Assembly: GCF_016901015.1 (NCBI RefSeq)
Contig: NZ_JAFEUP010000004.1
Span: 186,001-250,000, forward strand
DNA length: 64,000 nucleotides
Direction of reading: 5' to 3'
From: Zestomonas insulae
Lineage (GTDB): Bacteria > Pseudomonadota > Gammaproteobacteria > Pseudomonadales > Pseudomonadaceae
The notes under the pieces are model-generated. The model searched no databases, was not told the origin of the DNA, and saw only the letters and a list, made by a program, of their open reading frames with translations. The first letter of the stretch is position 1; every line of letters begins with the position of its first letter. The translations under genes were made by a program, and so were the position numbers. Below are positions 1 through 9,399 of the stretch, in pieces.

Positions 1-154
1 AGCCGCCGCCGCAGGCGTTGCGCCAGACGAGCCGGCGGCCACGCCACGGCCGAAACGGGTCAGCAAACCCCGCGCAGTGCCGCCCCCGGAGGCCGCCGGC
101 GAGGAGACCAAGCCGCGTGCCGTGCGCACCACCAGCAAGAAGCCCAAGGCGTAA
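1..154 (+). CDS. C-terminal end of a Lys/Ala/Pro-rich small protein (partial)
   Basis: Open reading frame entering from the left edge, with codons in phase from base 2, ending at a TAA at 152-154. The visible 50 residues are low-complexity Ala, Pro, Lys and Arg with a basic end (TSKKPKA). In pseudomonads a small DUF2934 protein with such a basic tail often sits just before glgX, so this may be its end. No domain is visible here, so that identity is only a guess from position. It ends 21 bases before glgX on the same strand and may be co-transcribed with it. Confidence 0.5.
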   Translation, partial: AAAAGVAPDEPAATPRPKRVSKPRAVPPPEAAGEETKPRAVRTTSKKPKA

Positions 155-175
155 GCCAGTCCAGCGAGGGTCACC

Positions 176-2338
<2,163 letters not shown>

Positions 2339-2428
2339 GCGGCTGACGAACTGCGCGACAGGCAGGCTGAACGCGCCGCGCCGACCAGGGTCAATTGCAG
2401 CAGGACAGGACTCAGGGAGCTGGACGCC

Positions 2429-3190
2429 ATGAAAATCGACCGCAACCTCCAGGGAAATGGCACTCCGCTCCGCGCCTGGCACGCCTCTCGACGGTTGGAT
2501 AGCGTTGCCCCCATCAGCGCCGCAGAGCTGGTCGGCGAACACCAGCGGGCGGTGATCGTTGCCCCGCATCCGGATGACGAAGTGCTTGGCTGCGGCGGCC
2601 TGCTGCAGCGGCTGGTCGGCCTCAAGCGCCGCCTGATGCTGATCTCGGTGACCGACGGCAGCGCCGCCTACCCGGGCTCGCTGCGCTGGTCGGCGGAGCG
2701 CTTGAGCATCATCCGCCCGCAGGAAAGCACCGAAGCACTGCGCCGTCTCGGCGTGCCGTTGAACGAAACCCAGTGGATTCACGGCGGCTTCCCGGATTCC
2801 GCGGTGGCGGCGCACGAGGCGCGTCTGGTGCAGTTTCTCGGCACCTACCTGCAGCCCAGCGATGTGCTGTTCACCCCCTGGCGCGGCGATGGCCACACCG
2901 ATCATGAGGCAGTGGCGCGCGCCTGCGTGGCGGCGGCACGGGCCGTCGGCGCGTCGGTGCACGAGGTGCCGATCTGGGCCTGGCACTGGGCGCAGCCGGA
3001 GGACCAGCGCCTGCCCTGGGAGCGTGCACGCAAACTCGAACTGGATCTGTGGACCCAGGCGCGCAAGCGCCACGCCATCCAGGCGTTCGCCAGCCAGACC
3101 CAGGGTGACCCGGAGCGCGGCATCGAGCCGATTCTCAGCCCCATCGTCCTCGAACGTCTGCAGCAGTCGTTCGAGGTGATCTTTCTGTGA
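2429..3190 (+). CDS. PIG-L/LmbE-family deacetylase
   Basis: 253-residue protein with the zinc-binding signature PHPDDEVLGCGG near residues 47-58 and a distal GDGHTDHEA histidine motif near 152-160, both typical of the PIG-L (LmbE) N-acetylglucosaminyl deacetylase family. Members remove acetyl groups from GlcNAc-type substrates or small metabolites; the substrate here is unknown. No signal peptide is seen, so it is probably cytoplasmic. The ATG at 2429 follows GGGAG. It lies 90 bases after glgX on the same strand, which suggests, but does not show, a role on carbohydrate. Confidence 0.88.
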   Translation: MKIDRNLQGNGTPLRAWHASRRLDSVAPISAAELVGEHQRAVIVAPHPDDEVLGCGGLLQRLVGLKRRLMLISVTDGSAAYPGSLRWSAERLSIIRPQESTEALRRLGVPLNETQWIHGGFPDSAVAAHEARLVQFLGTYLQPSDVLFTPWRGDGHTDHEAVARACVAAARAVGASVHEVPIWAWHWAQPEDQRLPWERARKLELDLWTQARKRHAIQAFASQTQGDPERGIEPILSPIVLERLQQSFEVIFL

Positions 3191-3249
3191 GCCGCCTGGG
3201 ATAGTCGTCAGCACGCTCGCAAGGGCCGCCACGGCGGCAAAAAAAGCCT

Positions 3250-3276
3250 GAACCGCGTCCCGCCGCCTCAGTCGGA
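3250..3276 (+). promoter_or_regulatory. candidate AlgU-type (ECF sigma) promoter for the CBS gene
   Basis: GAACCG (3250-3255), a 16-base spacer and TCGGA (3272-3276) resemble the AlgU/sigma-22 consensus GAACTT-N16/17-TCtgA. The start of transcription would be near 3283, about 47 bases before the ATG. Short motif; inference only. Similar pairs occur before glgE and the KGG gene. Confidence 0.35.
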
Positions 3277-3329
3277 CCTAATAGGTGCCTGAGCTTCAGG
3301 CCTGCCTTTTCCGTACGCCCGGAGGCCCC

Positions 3330-3743
3330 ATGAAAATTTCCGACATCATGACCCGCAACGTCCACACCGCCGCGCCCGAGCAGAGCATTCGCGAGGCCGC
3401 CGCGATCATGGCGCGCATCGATACCGGCGCGCTGCTGGTCAACGACAAGGATCGCCTGATCGGCATGGTCACCGACCGCGACATCGCTATCCGCGCGGTC
3501 GCCGAAGGCCTTGACGGCAACACGCCGATTCGCCAGGTGATGAGCGGCAACATCCGCTACTGCTTCGAGGACGAAGAGGTGCAGCACGTCGCCGAGAACA
3601 TGGCGGACATCCAGTTGCGCCGCCTGCCGGTGCTCAATCGCGAGAAGCGCCTGGTCGGCGTGGTGTCGCTCGGCAACATCAGCAGCGCACGCAGCCCGCA
3701 GGCCAGCGCCACGGTGCTGCAGGGCGTCGCCAAGGCGCATTGA
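3330..3743 (+). CDS. CBS-domain pair protein
   Basis: 137 residues made almost entirely of two CBS motifs (about 5-60 and 70-125; MKISDIMTRNV, LIGMVTDRDIAIR, RRLPVLNREKRLVGVVSLGNI). CBS pairs bind adenine nucleotides or related ligands and act as energy or ionic sensors; the partner protein is not evident. The ATG at 3330 is preceded by a strong GGAGG at 3321-3325, so it is preferred over an upstream in-frame start at 3285. The gene is followed closely by the alcohol dehydrogenase gene. Confidence 0.92.
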   Translation: MKISDIMTRNVHTAAPEQSIREAAAIMARIDTGALLVNDKDRLIGMVTDRDIAIRAVAEGLDGNTPIRQVMSGNIRYCFEDEEVQHVAENMADIQLRRLPVLNREKRLVGVVSLGNISSARSPQASATVLQGVAKAH

Positions 3744-3778
3744 AGCCCGCAGCGGGGCAGCCCCCCGAGGATGTGCCC

Positions 3779-5071
3779 ATGAAAGCCGTGGTATTCCATG
3801 ACGTCGGCGATATCCGCCTCGAGGACGTCGCCGAACCGACCCTGCAGGCGCCCACCGACGCGATCATCCGCCTGACCGCCTCGGCGATCTGCGGCACCGA
3901 CCTGCACTTCGTGCGCGGTACGGTCAGCGGCATGCAGAAAGGCACCATCCTCGGCCACGAAGGCGTGGGGATCATCGAGGAACTCGGCGCCGACGTGCGC
4001 AACCTGCAGGTTGGCGACCGCGTGGTGGTGCCCTCGACCATCGCCTGCGGCAACTGCTCGTACTGCCGCGCCGGCTACTACGCGCAGTGCGACGTGGCCA
4101 ACCCCAACGGCAAGCAGGCCGGCACCGCGTTCTTCGGTGGGCCGTCGGCCAGCGGGCCGTTCCACGGCCTGCAGGCCGAGCGGGCGCGTATTCCGCACGC
4201 CAACATCGGCCTGGTCAAACTGCCCAGCCAGATCAGCGACGACCAGGCGATCCTGCTGTCCGACATCTTTCCCACCGGCTACTTCGGCGCGGAAATGGCC
4301 GAGATCACCCCCGGCGACACCGTGGCGGTGTTCGGCTGCGGCCCGGTTGGCCAGTTCGCCATCGCCAGCGCGCTGCTGATGGGCGCGGCGCGGGTGTTCG
4401 CCATCGACCACCACGAAGACCGCCTGCGCATGGCCCGCCAGCAAGGCGCGGAAATCATCGATTTCGACCAGGAGGACCCCATCGAAACGCTGCGCCGGCT
4501 GACCGGCGGGATCGGCGTGGACCGCGCCATCGACGCGGTGGGCATCGACGCCGAGCACCCGCACGACTGCGATAGCCGCCAGGCCGCGCTGTTCCGCGAG
4601 GAACTGGCGGTGGTCACCCCGCACACCCACCCGGACGGCGCCAACTGGCAGCCCGGCGATGCGCCGAGCCAGGCCCTGCAGTGGGCGGTCGAGGGGCTGG
4701 CCAAGGCCGGCACGCTGTCGATCATCGGCGTCTACCCGCAGCAGGCGCGGACCTTCCCGATCGGCCTGGCGATGAACAAGAACCTGACCATCAACATGGG
4801 TAACTGCCACCACCGGCGCTACATCCCGCACCTGATCGAGCTGACCCTGGCCGGGCGCATCGATCCGGCGAAGATCCTCACCCAGATCAAGCCGATGACC
4901 GACGCCATCGAAGCGTTCAAGGCATTCGACCGCCGCGACCCCGGCTGGATCAAGGTCGAGCTGCACCCGCAGCGCCAGCAGGCGCGTGAGGGTGACGAGG
5001 AAACCCTCGGCAAACGCCTCGACGCGACCCTCGACGCTGCCGGCGCACCGCCCGCGCCCGGCAAGTCCTGA
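3779..5071 (+). CDS. zinc-dependent alcohol dehydrogenase (formaldehyde dehydrogenase-like MDR)
   Basis: 430-residue medium-chain dehydrogenase. Seen: the catalytic-zinc region SAICGTDLHFVRG and GHEGVGIIEELG, the structural-zinc lobe CGNCSYCRAGYYAQC, and a Rossmann motif VFGCGPVGQF. The insert and the C-terminal NMGNCHHRRYIPHL region resemble the glutathione-independent formaldehyde dehydrogenase-like subgroup. It probably oxidises an alcohol or aldehyde with NAD(P)+; the substrate is unknown. The ATG at 3779 follows GAGGA and is preferred over a TTG at 3740 that touches the end of the CBS gene. The C-terminal 30 residues are low-complexity. Confidence 0.93.
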   Translation: MKAVVFHDVGDIRLEDVAEPTLQAPTDAIIRLTASAICGTDLHFVRGTVSGMQKGTILGHEGVGIIEELGADVRNLQVGDRVVVPSTIACGNCSYCRAGYYAQCDVANPNGKQAGTAFFGGPSASGPFHGLQAERARIPHANIGLVKLPSQISDDQAILLSDIFPTGYFGAEMAEITPGDTVAVFGCGPVGQFAIASALLMGAARVFAIDHHEDRLRMARQQGAEIIDFDQEDPIETLRRLTGGIGVDRAIDAVGIDAEHPHDCDSRQAALFREELAVVTPHTHPDGANWQPGDAPSQALQWAVEGLAKAGTLSIIGVYPQQARTFPIGLAMNKNLTINMGNCHHRRYIPHLIELTLAGRIDPAKILTQIKPMTDAIEAFKAFDRRDPGWIKVELHPQRQQAREGDEETLGKRLDATLDAAGAPPAPGKS

Positions 5072-5086
5072 ACGAGCGCAGCGCAG

Positions 5087-6001
5087 ATGAGCGAGATCCG
5101 TATCGGCATTTCCGGCTGGCGCTACGAGCCCTGGCGTGGCGACTTCTACCCCGACGGGCTGGCGCAGCGCCGCGAGCTGGAGTTCGCCTCGCGGGCGGTC
5201 ACCAGCATCGAGATCAACGGCTCGTTCTACGCTCTGCAAACCCCGGAGCGCTATGCCGGCTGGTATGCCGACACGCCCAAGGATTTCGTCTTCAGCGTCA
5301 AGGCGCCGCGCTACATCACCCATGTGCGCCGGCTGCGCGACATCGAGACGCCGCTGGCGAACTTCTTCGCCTCGGGAATATTCCAACTTAAAGAGAAGCT
5401 GGGACCGATCCTCTGGCAGTTTCCACCCAGCTTCAGCTTCGATGCGGCGCAGTTCGAGCACTTCCTCGGCCTGCTGCCGCACACCACGAGCGAAGGCCAG
5501 CAATGCGCGCGGCACTGCGATCCACGGCGCCGGCATCCTGGCTACCTGGCCGCGGCAGACCAGCGAGCGCTGCGGCATGCGGTGGAGATTCGCCACCCAA
5601 GCTTCGTCTGTGCGGAATTCGTCGCCTTGTTGCGGCGCCATAACGTAGCCCTGGTGGTCGCCGACACCGCCGGCAAATGGCCCTATGTGGAGGATGTCAC
5701 CAGCGATTTTGTCTACCTGCGCCTGCATGGCGACAAGCAGCTCTACGCCAGTGGCTATTCCCCGGCGGCGCTGCGCCGCTGGCAGCAGCGCATCGAAAGC
5801 TGGAGTCACGGCGGGCAACCGGAGGATGCCCAGCTGATCGTCGACCAGGCACCGCGCAAGCGCGCCTCGCGCGACGTGTATTGCTACTTCGACAACGACA
5901 TCAAGGTGCGCGCCCCTTACGACGCCCGCGCCCTGCTGGAGCGCCTCGGCCTGGCCGCAGCCTTGGAGACTGCCCCCGGAGAACAGCTAGGAGCTGCTTG
6001 A
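5087..6001 (+). CDS. DUF72 family protein
   Basis: 304 residues beginning with the hallmark [18 protein letters not shown], then [32 protein letters not shown] and [12 protein letters not shown], which are DUF72 (YecE-like) signatures of a TIM-barrel-like fold. The biochemical role of the family is not established. The start ATG is at 5087. The stop overlaps the next start in a TGATG, so it is translationally coupled to the ybhP-like gene. Confidence 0.93.
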   Translation: MSEIRIGISGWRYEPWRGDFYPDGLAQRRELEFASRAVTSIEINGSFYALQTPERYAGWYADTPKDFVFSVKAPRYITHVRRLRDIETPLANFFASGIFQLKEKLGPILWQFPPSFSFDAAQFEHFLGLLPHTTSEGQQCARHCDPRRRHPGYLAAADQRALRHAVEIRHPSFVCAEFVALLRRHNVALVVADTAGKWPYVEDVTSDFVYLRLHGDKQLYASGYSPAALRRWQQRIESWSHGGQPEDAQLIVDQAPRKRASRDVYCYFDNDIKVRAPYDARALLERLGLAAALETAPGEQLGAA

Positions 6002-6786
6002 TGACGACCTTCGCCAAAGCCGCAGCGCCGACCGCCCTGGCGCCCGCCGTGCACACCCTGCATGTGCTCACGGTGAACACCCACAAGGGTTTCACCGCGC
6101 TGAATCGGCGCTTCATCCTCCCCGAGTTGCGCGAAGCGGTGCGCAGCGTGAGCGCCGACGTGGTGTTCCTCCAGGAAGTGCTCGGCGCCCATGAGCGACA
6201 TGCGCGGCGCGTGCATAACTGGCCGGAAGTGCCGCACTACGAATTCCTCGCCGACAGCATGTGGCCGCAGTTTGCCTACGGCCGCAACGCCGTGTACCCG
6301 GACGGCGAGCATGGCAACGCACTGCTGTCGAAGTACCCGATCCGCGAATACGCCAACTACGACGTGTCGCTCAACGACACCGAGAAGCGCGGCCTGCTGC
6401 ATGCAGTGCTGGACGTACCGGGGCAGCAGGCGGTGCATGCGATCTGCGTGCACCTGGGCCTGCTCGAAGGTCATCGCCTGCGCCAGTTGCACCTGCTCTG
6501 CGAGCTGCTCGAACGGATTCCCGCCAGCGCGCCGGTGATCGTCGCCGGTGACTTCAACGACTGGCGCCTGCGCGCCGACGCCGAGCTGGCCCGCCAGGGC
6601 ATGGCCGAGGTGTTCGTCGGCGCCTATGGCGCGCCGGCGCGCAGCTTCCCGGCGCGCTGGCCGGTGCTGCGCCTGGACCGCATCTACCTGCGCAACGCCA
6701 CGGCGCATGCGCCGTGCGTGCTGTCCAAGCGGCCCTGGTCGCACCTCTCCGACCATGCGCCGCTGGCCGTGGAGGTGCAGCTATGA
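6001..6786 (+). CDS. endonuclease/exonuclease/phosphatase-family protein (YbhP-like)
   Basis: 261 residues of the EEP (DNase I-like) superfamily: [43 protein letters not shown] and a final [12 protein letters not shown] contain the metal-binding Asn/Glu/Asp/His set. In Escherichia coli ybhP lies directly before clsB (ybhO) and ybhN, and the same order is kept here with ATGA-type overlaps on both sides. The substrate is unproven; phosphodiester or lipid-linked substrates are possible. The start is the ATG at 6001. Confidence 0.9.
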   Translation: MTTFAKAAAPTALAPAVHTLHVLTVNTHKGFTALNRRFILPELREAVRSVSADVVFLQEVLGAHERHARRVHNWPEVPHYEFLADSMWPQFAYGRNAVYPDGEHGNALLSKYPIREYANYDVSLNDTEKRGLLHAVLDVPGQQAVHAICVHLGLLEGHRLRQLHLLCELLERIPASAPVIVAGDFNDWRLRADAELARQGMAEVFVGAYGAPARSFPARWPVLRLDRIYLRNATAHAPCVLSKRPWSHLSDHAPLAVEVQL

Positions 6787-8018
6787 GCTACGCGTGGCGG
6801 GATGGCAATGAGGTGCGCCTGCTGATCAACGGCGAGGAGTACTACCCCCGTGCGTTCGAGGCGATCCGCGCGGCGCGCGAAGAGGTGCTGGTGGAGACCT
6901 TCATCATCTTCGAGGACAAGGTCGGCCGGGCCTTCAAGAACGCGCTGATCGCCGCCGCCCAGCGTGGGGTGCGGGTCGAGCTGACCGTGGACGGCTACGG
7001 CACCTCGGAACTGAGCGCCGAGTATGTCGGTGCGCTGACCGAGGCCGGAGTGAAGATTCACGTGTTCGACCCGGCGCGTCGGGTGTTCGGCCTGCGCACC
7101 AACCTGTTCCGTCGCATGCACCGCAAGATCCTGGTGGTCGACGGCGAGCGCGCGTTCATCGGCGGCATCAACTATTCCGCCGACCACCTCGGTGATTTCG
7201 GCCCGATGGCCAAGCAGGACTACGCCATCGAAGTGCGTGGCCCGGTGGTCGCCGACATCCACCGTGACACCCTGCGCATGATCAAACCGGCGAGCAGCGA
7301 GCCGAGCCGCGTGCGTCCGGTGACCCGCCACGCCGGCAACGCGCGGCTGCTGCTGTCGGTGCGCGACAACCAGCGCCACGGCACCGATATCGAGGAGCAG
7401 TACCTGCGCGCGATCCGCACTGCCGACCACCGCCTGGTGATCGCCAACGCCTACTTCTTCCCCGGCTACCGCCTGCTGCGCGAGTTGCGCAATGCGGCGC
7501 GGCGCGGGGTGAAAGTCACCCTGATCCTCCAGGGCCAGCCGGACATGCCGTGGGTCACCGCGCTGTCGCGGCTGCTGTACAACTACCTGCTGCGCGACGG
7601 CGTGACCATCTACGAGTACTGCCAGCGCCCGCTGCACGGCAAGGTGGCGCTGGTCGATCGCGAGTGGTCGACGGTCGGTTCGAGCAACCTCGACCCGCTG
7701 AGCCTGGCGCTGAACCTCGAGGCCAACCTGTTCATCCGCGATGCGGCGTTCAACCAGCAGCTTTATGACCACCTGCTCGGCCTGGCCAGCGAGCACTGCA
7801 AGAGCATCAGCCTGGCGCGGGCGATCCGCGGCTACTGGTGGCGGGCGCCGCTGATCTTCGTCGGCTTCCACCTGACCCGCCGTTTCCCGGCCATCGTCGG
7901 CCTGCTGCCGGCGCACGCGCCGCGCCTGAAATCGCTGCACACCCGCGACGACGGCGAACTGACCTACGCCAGCGAACCACCGGAATCGCCACTGCCGCAG
8001 GGTGACTCGCATGGCTGA
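6783..8018 (+). CDS. clsB: cardiolipin synthase B (phospholipase D family)
   Basis: 411 residues with the two HKD motifs of the phospholipase D superfamily: [19 protein letters not shown] and [21 protein letters not shown]. No N-terminal membrane helices are seen, which matches ClsB rather than ClsA. It is expected to condense phospholipids into cardiolipin at the inner membrane. The ATG at 6783 overlaps the ybhP stop (ATGA), and the stop overlaps the ybhN start by 8 bases, so the three genes form one tightly coupled unit. Confidence 0.93.
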   Translation: MSYAWRDGNEVRLLINGEEYYPRAFEAIRAAREEVLVETFIIFEDKVGRAFKNALIAAAQRGVRVELTVDGYGTSELSAEYVGALTEAGVKIHVFDPARRVFGLRTNLFRRMHRKILVVDGERAFIGGINYSADHLGDFGPMAKQDYAIEVRGPVVADIHRDTLRMIKPASSEPSRVRPVTRHAGNARLLLSVRDNQRHGTDIEEQYLRAIRTADHRLVIANAYFFPGYRLLRELRNAARRGVKVTLILQGQPDMPWVTALSRLLYNYLLRDGVTIYEYCQRPLHGKVALVDREWSTVGSSNLDPLSLALNLEANLFIRDAAFNQQLYDHLLGLASEHCKSISLARAIRGYWWRAPLIFVGFHLTRRFPAIVGLLPAHAPRLKSLHTRDDGELTYASEPPESPLPQGDSHG

Positions 8019-9006
8019 GCGCGCCCTGGCCAGCGCGCCGAGCGCCCCGGCGGCGCATCACCACGCCCCACGCAAAGCCTGGCAGGTGTGGGGCAAGCGC
8101 TTGCTGACGGCGTTCTTCTTCATCCTCGTGCCAGTGCTTCTGTACATGCTGGTAAAGAACCTCGACTGGCAGGAGGTCAAGCACGCCCTGCAGTCCTACC
8201 GGCTGAGCACCCTGCTGCTCGGCGGCGCGATCGCCTTGGCCAGCTACTTGGTGTACACGGGCTTCGACCTGCTCGGCCGCTACTACACCCGGCACGGCTT
8301 GCCGGTGCTGCAGGTCATTCCGGTGGCCTTCGTCTGTTACGCCTTCAACCTCAACCTGAGTTCCTGGGTCGGCGGTATCGCCCTACGCTTTCGCCTGTAT
8401 TCGCGCCTCGGGCTGAACACCGCGACCATCGCCAAGGTGCTCAGTCTGAGCCTGATCACCAACTGGCTGGGCTACCTGCTGCTGGCCGGCACGGTATTCT
8501 CGCTGCGCCTGGTGCGCCTGCCGAGCTCCTGGCAACTGGGTACCACCGGGCTGCAGTGGATCGGTTTCCTGCTGCTGGCTGTCGCCCTCGCCTACCTGCT
8601 CGCCTGCCGCTTCGCCACGCGACGTGAGTGGAGCTGGCGCAAGCTGGAGGTCAGTCTGCCGACCCTGCGCCTGGCGCTGTTGCAGGCCGGGCTCGGCGCG
8701 CTGAACTGGTCGCTGATGGCTGCGCTGATCTACCTGCTGCTGCCCGACAAGGCCTTCTACCCGACCATTCTCGGCATCCTGCTGATCAGCAGCATCGCCG
8801 GGGTGATCACCCATATCCCCGCCGGTCTGGGCGTGCTCGAGGCGGTGTTCATCGCCCTGCTCCAGCATGAATTCTCCCAGGGCACGCTGATGGCCGCGCT
8901 GATCGGCTACCGGGCCCTCTACTTTCTGCTGCCGCTGCTGATCGCCTGCGTGGTCTATCTGGTCCTGGAGAAGCGCGCCAAGGCACTGCGGCAGAAGAAC
9001 CAGTAG
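8011..9006 (+). CDS. ybhN: YbhN/UPF0104 family membrane protein
   Basis: 331-residue polytopic membrane protein with about eight hydrophobic segments and a basic C-terminal tail (VLEKRAKALRQKNQ). The YVGFDLLGR-like, NLSSWVGGIALRFRLYSRLG and ITHIPAGLGVLEAVF regions match the lysylphosphatidylglycerol-synthase transmembrane (UPF0104) family. Its position after ybhP and clsB is as in E. coli; the molecular role there is not settled. The start is taken as ATG 8011; a GTG at 8002 is in frame. Last gene of the leftmost + strand run. Confidence 0.9.
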   Translation: MAERALASAPSAPAAHHHAPRKAWQVWGKRLLTAFFFILVPVLLYMLVKNLDWQEVKHALQSYRLSTLLLGGAIALASYLVYTGFDLLGRYYTRHGLPVLQVIPVAFVCYAFNLNLSSWVGGIALRFRLYSRLGLNTATIAKVLSLSLITNWLGYLLLAGTVFSLRLVRLPSSWQLGTTGLQWIGFLLLAVALAYLLACRFATRREWSWRKLEVSLPTLRLALLQAGLGALNWSLMAALIYLLLPDKAFYPTILGILLISSIAGVITHIPAGLGVLEAVFIALLQHEFSQGTLMAALIGYRALYFLLPLLIACVVYLVLEKRAKALRQKNQ

Positions 9007-9148
9007 ATGAACCGCCCCAAAAAAGGGACGCACCTCGCGCCGCGCACATTTCTGGCTCAGCCGTAGGCGGCCGATGCTCCGCCCGCGCCATTCGCGAAAA
9101 CCGCTCAAGCGCCCACAGCACGGGCGTTCCGCCGGCCTTCGGCAAGAC

Positions 9149-9164
9149 TGGCATGCAACCTGCT
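9149..9164 (+). promoter_or_regulatory. sigma-54 (RpoN) promoter of nirBD
   Basis: TGGCATGCAACCTGCT matches the -24/-12 consensus TGGCACG-N4-TTGCW with the exact GG-N10-GC spacing. Transcription would start near 9175, giving a leader of about 225 bases that contains the two-hairpin antitermination element. This suits NtrC-type nitrogen control of nitrite assimilation. The bases from 9007 to 9148 show nothing else I can call; enhancer (NtrC) sites were not convincing. Confidence 0.75.
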
Positions 9165-9251
9165 AATGCCCCACTACCGCGTGCCGGAGCTTCCGGCAGC
9201 GCGTCCCGCGTGGTCACCGCCGACCACTGGCCTGTTCAGGCACGGGATGAG

Positions 9252-9316
9252 TGAACCGGGCAACGGGGCTCAGGTCATCACTCCTCAAATCATGAATACC
9301 AGGCAAAGGCGCCTGG
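9252..9316 (+). promoter_or_regulatory. ANTAR (NasT-type) two-hairpin antiterminator leader
   Basis: Two stem-loops with six-base loops. P1 spans 9252-9277 (stem TGAACCGGGC / GCTCAGGTCA with two mismatches and one wobble; loop AACGGG at 9262-9267). P2 spans 9299-9316 (perfect stem CCAGGC / GCCTGG; loop AAAGGC at 9305-9310). Both loops have A at position 1 and G at position 4, the signature bound by ANTAR-domain regulators such as NasT/NasR. The 3' half of P2 overlaps the 5' arm of the terminator, so P2 and terminator are mutually exclusive. Confidence 0.8.
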
Positions 9317-9347
9317 AGCTGATCGCCAGCTCCAGGCGCTTTTTTTT
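9309..9347 (+). terminator. regulated intrinsic terminator in the nirBD leader
   Basis: A perfect 13-bp stem (GCGCCTGGAGCTG, 9309-9321, with CAGCTCCAGGCGC, 9327-9339), loop ATCGC, then eight T residues at 9340-9347. It lies 52 bases before the nirB ATG. Its 5' arm shares 9309-9316 with hairpin P2 of the ANTAR element, so read-through should need the antiterminator. Confidence 0.9.
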
Positions 9348-9399
9348 GTGTCTTTTTTAACCGCGTTGCCCCGGCAGCGGCTGGTACTGAGGAACGGCT

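Noticed and set aside
3226..3247. GCCGCC-AC-GGCGGC followed by seven A as a terminator
   Set aside because: The run after the hairpin is A, not T, on the plus strand, so it cannot be an intrinsic terminator for the deacetylase gene. On the minus strand no gene ends there.
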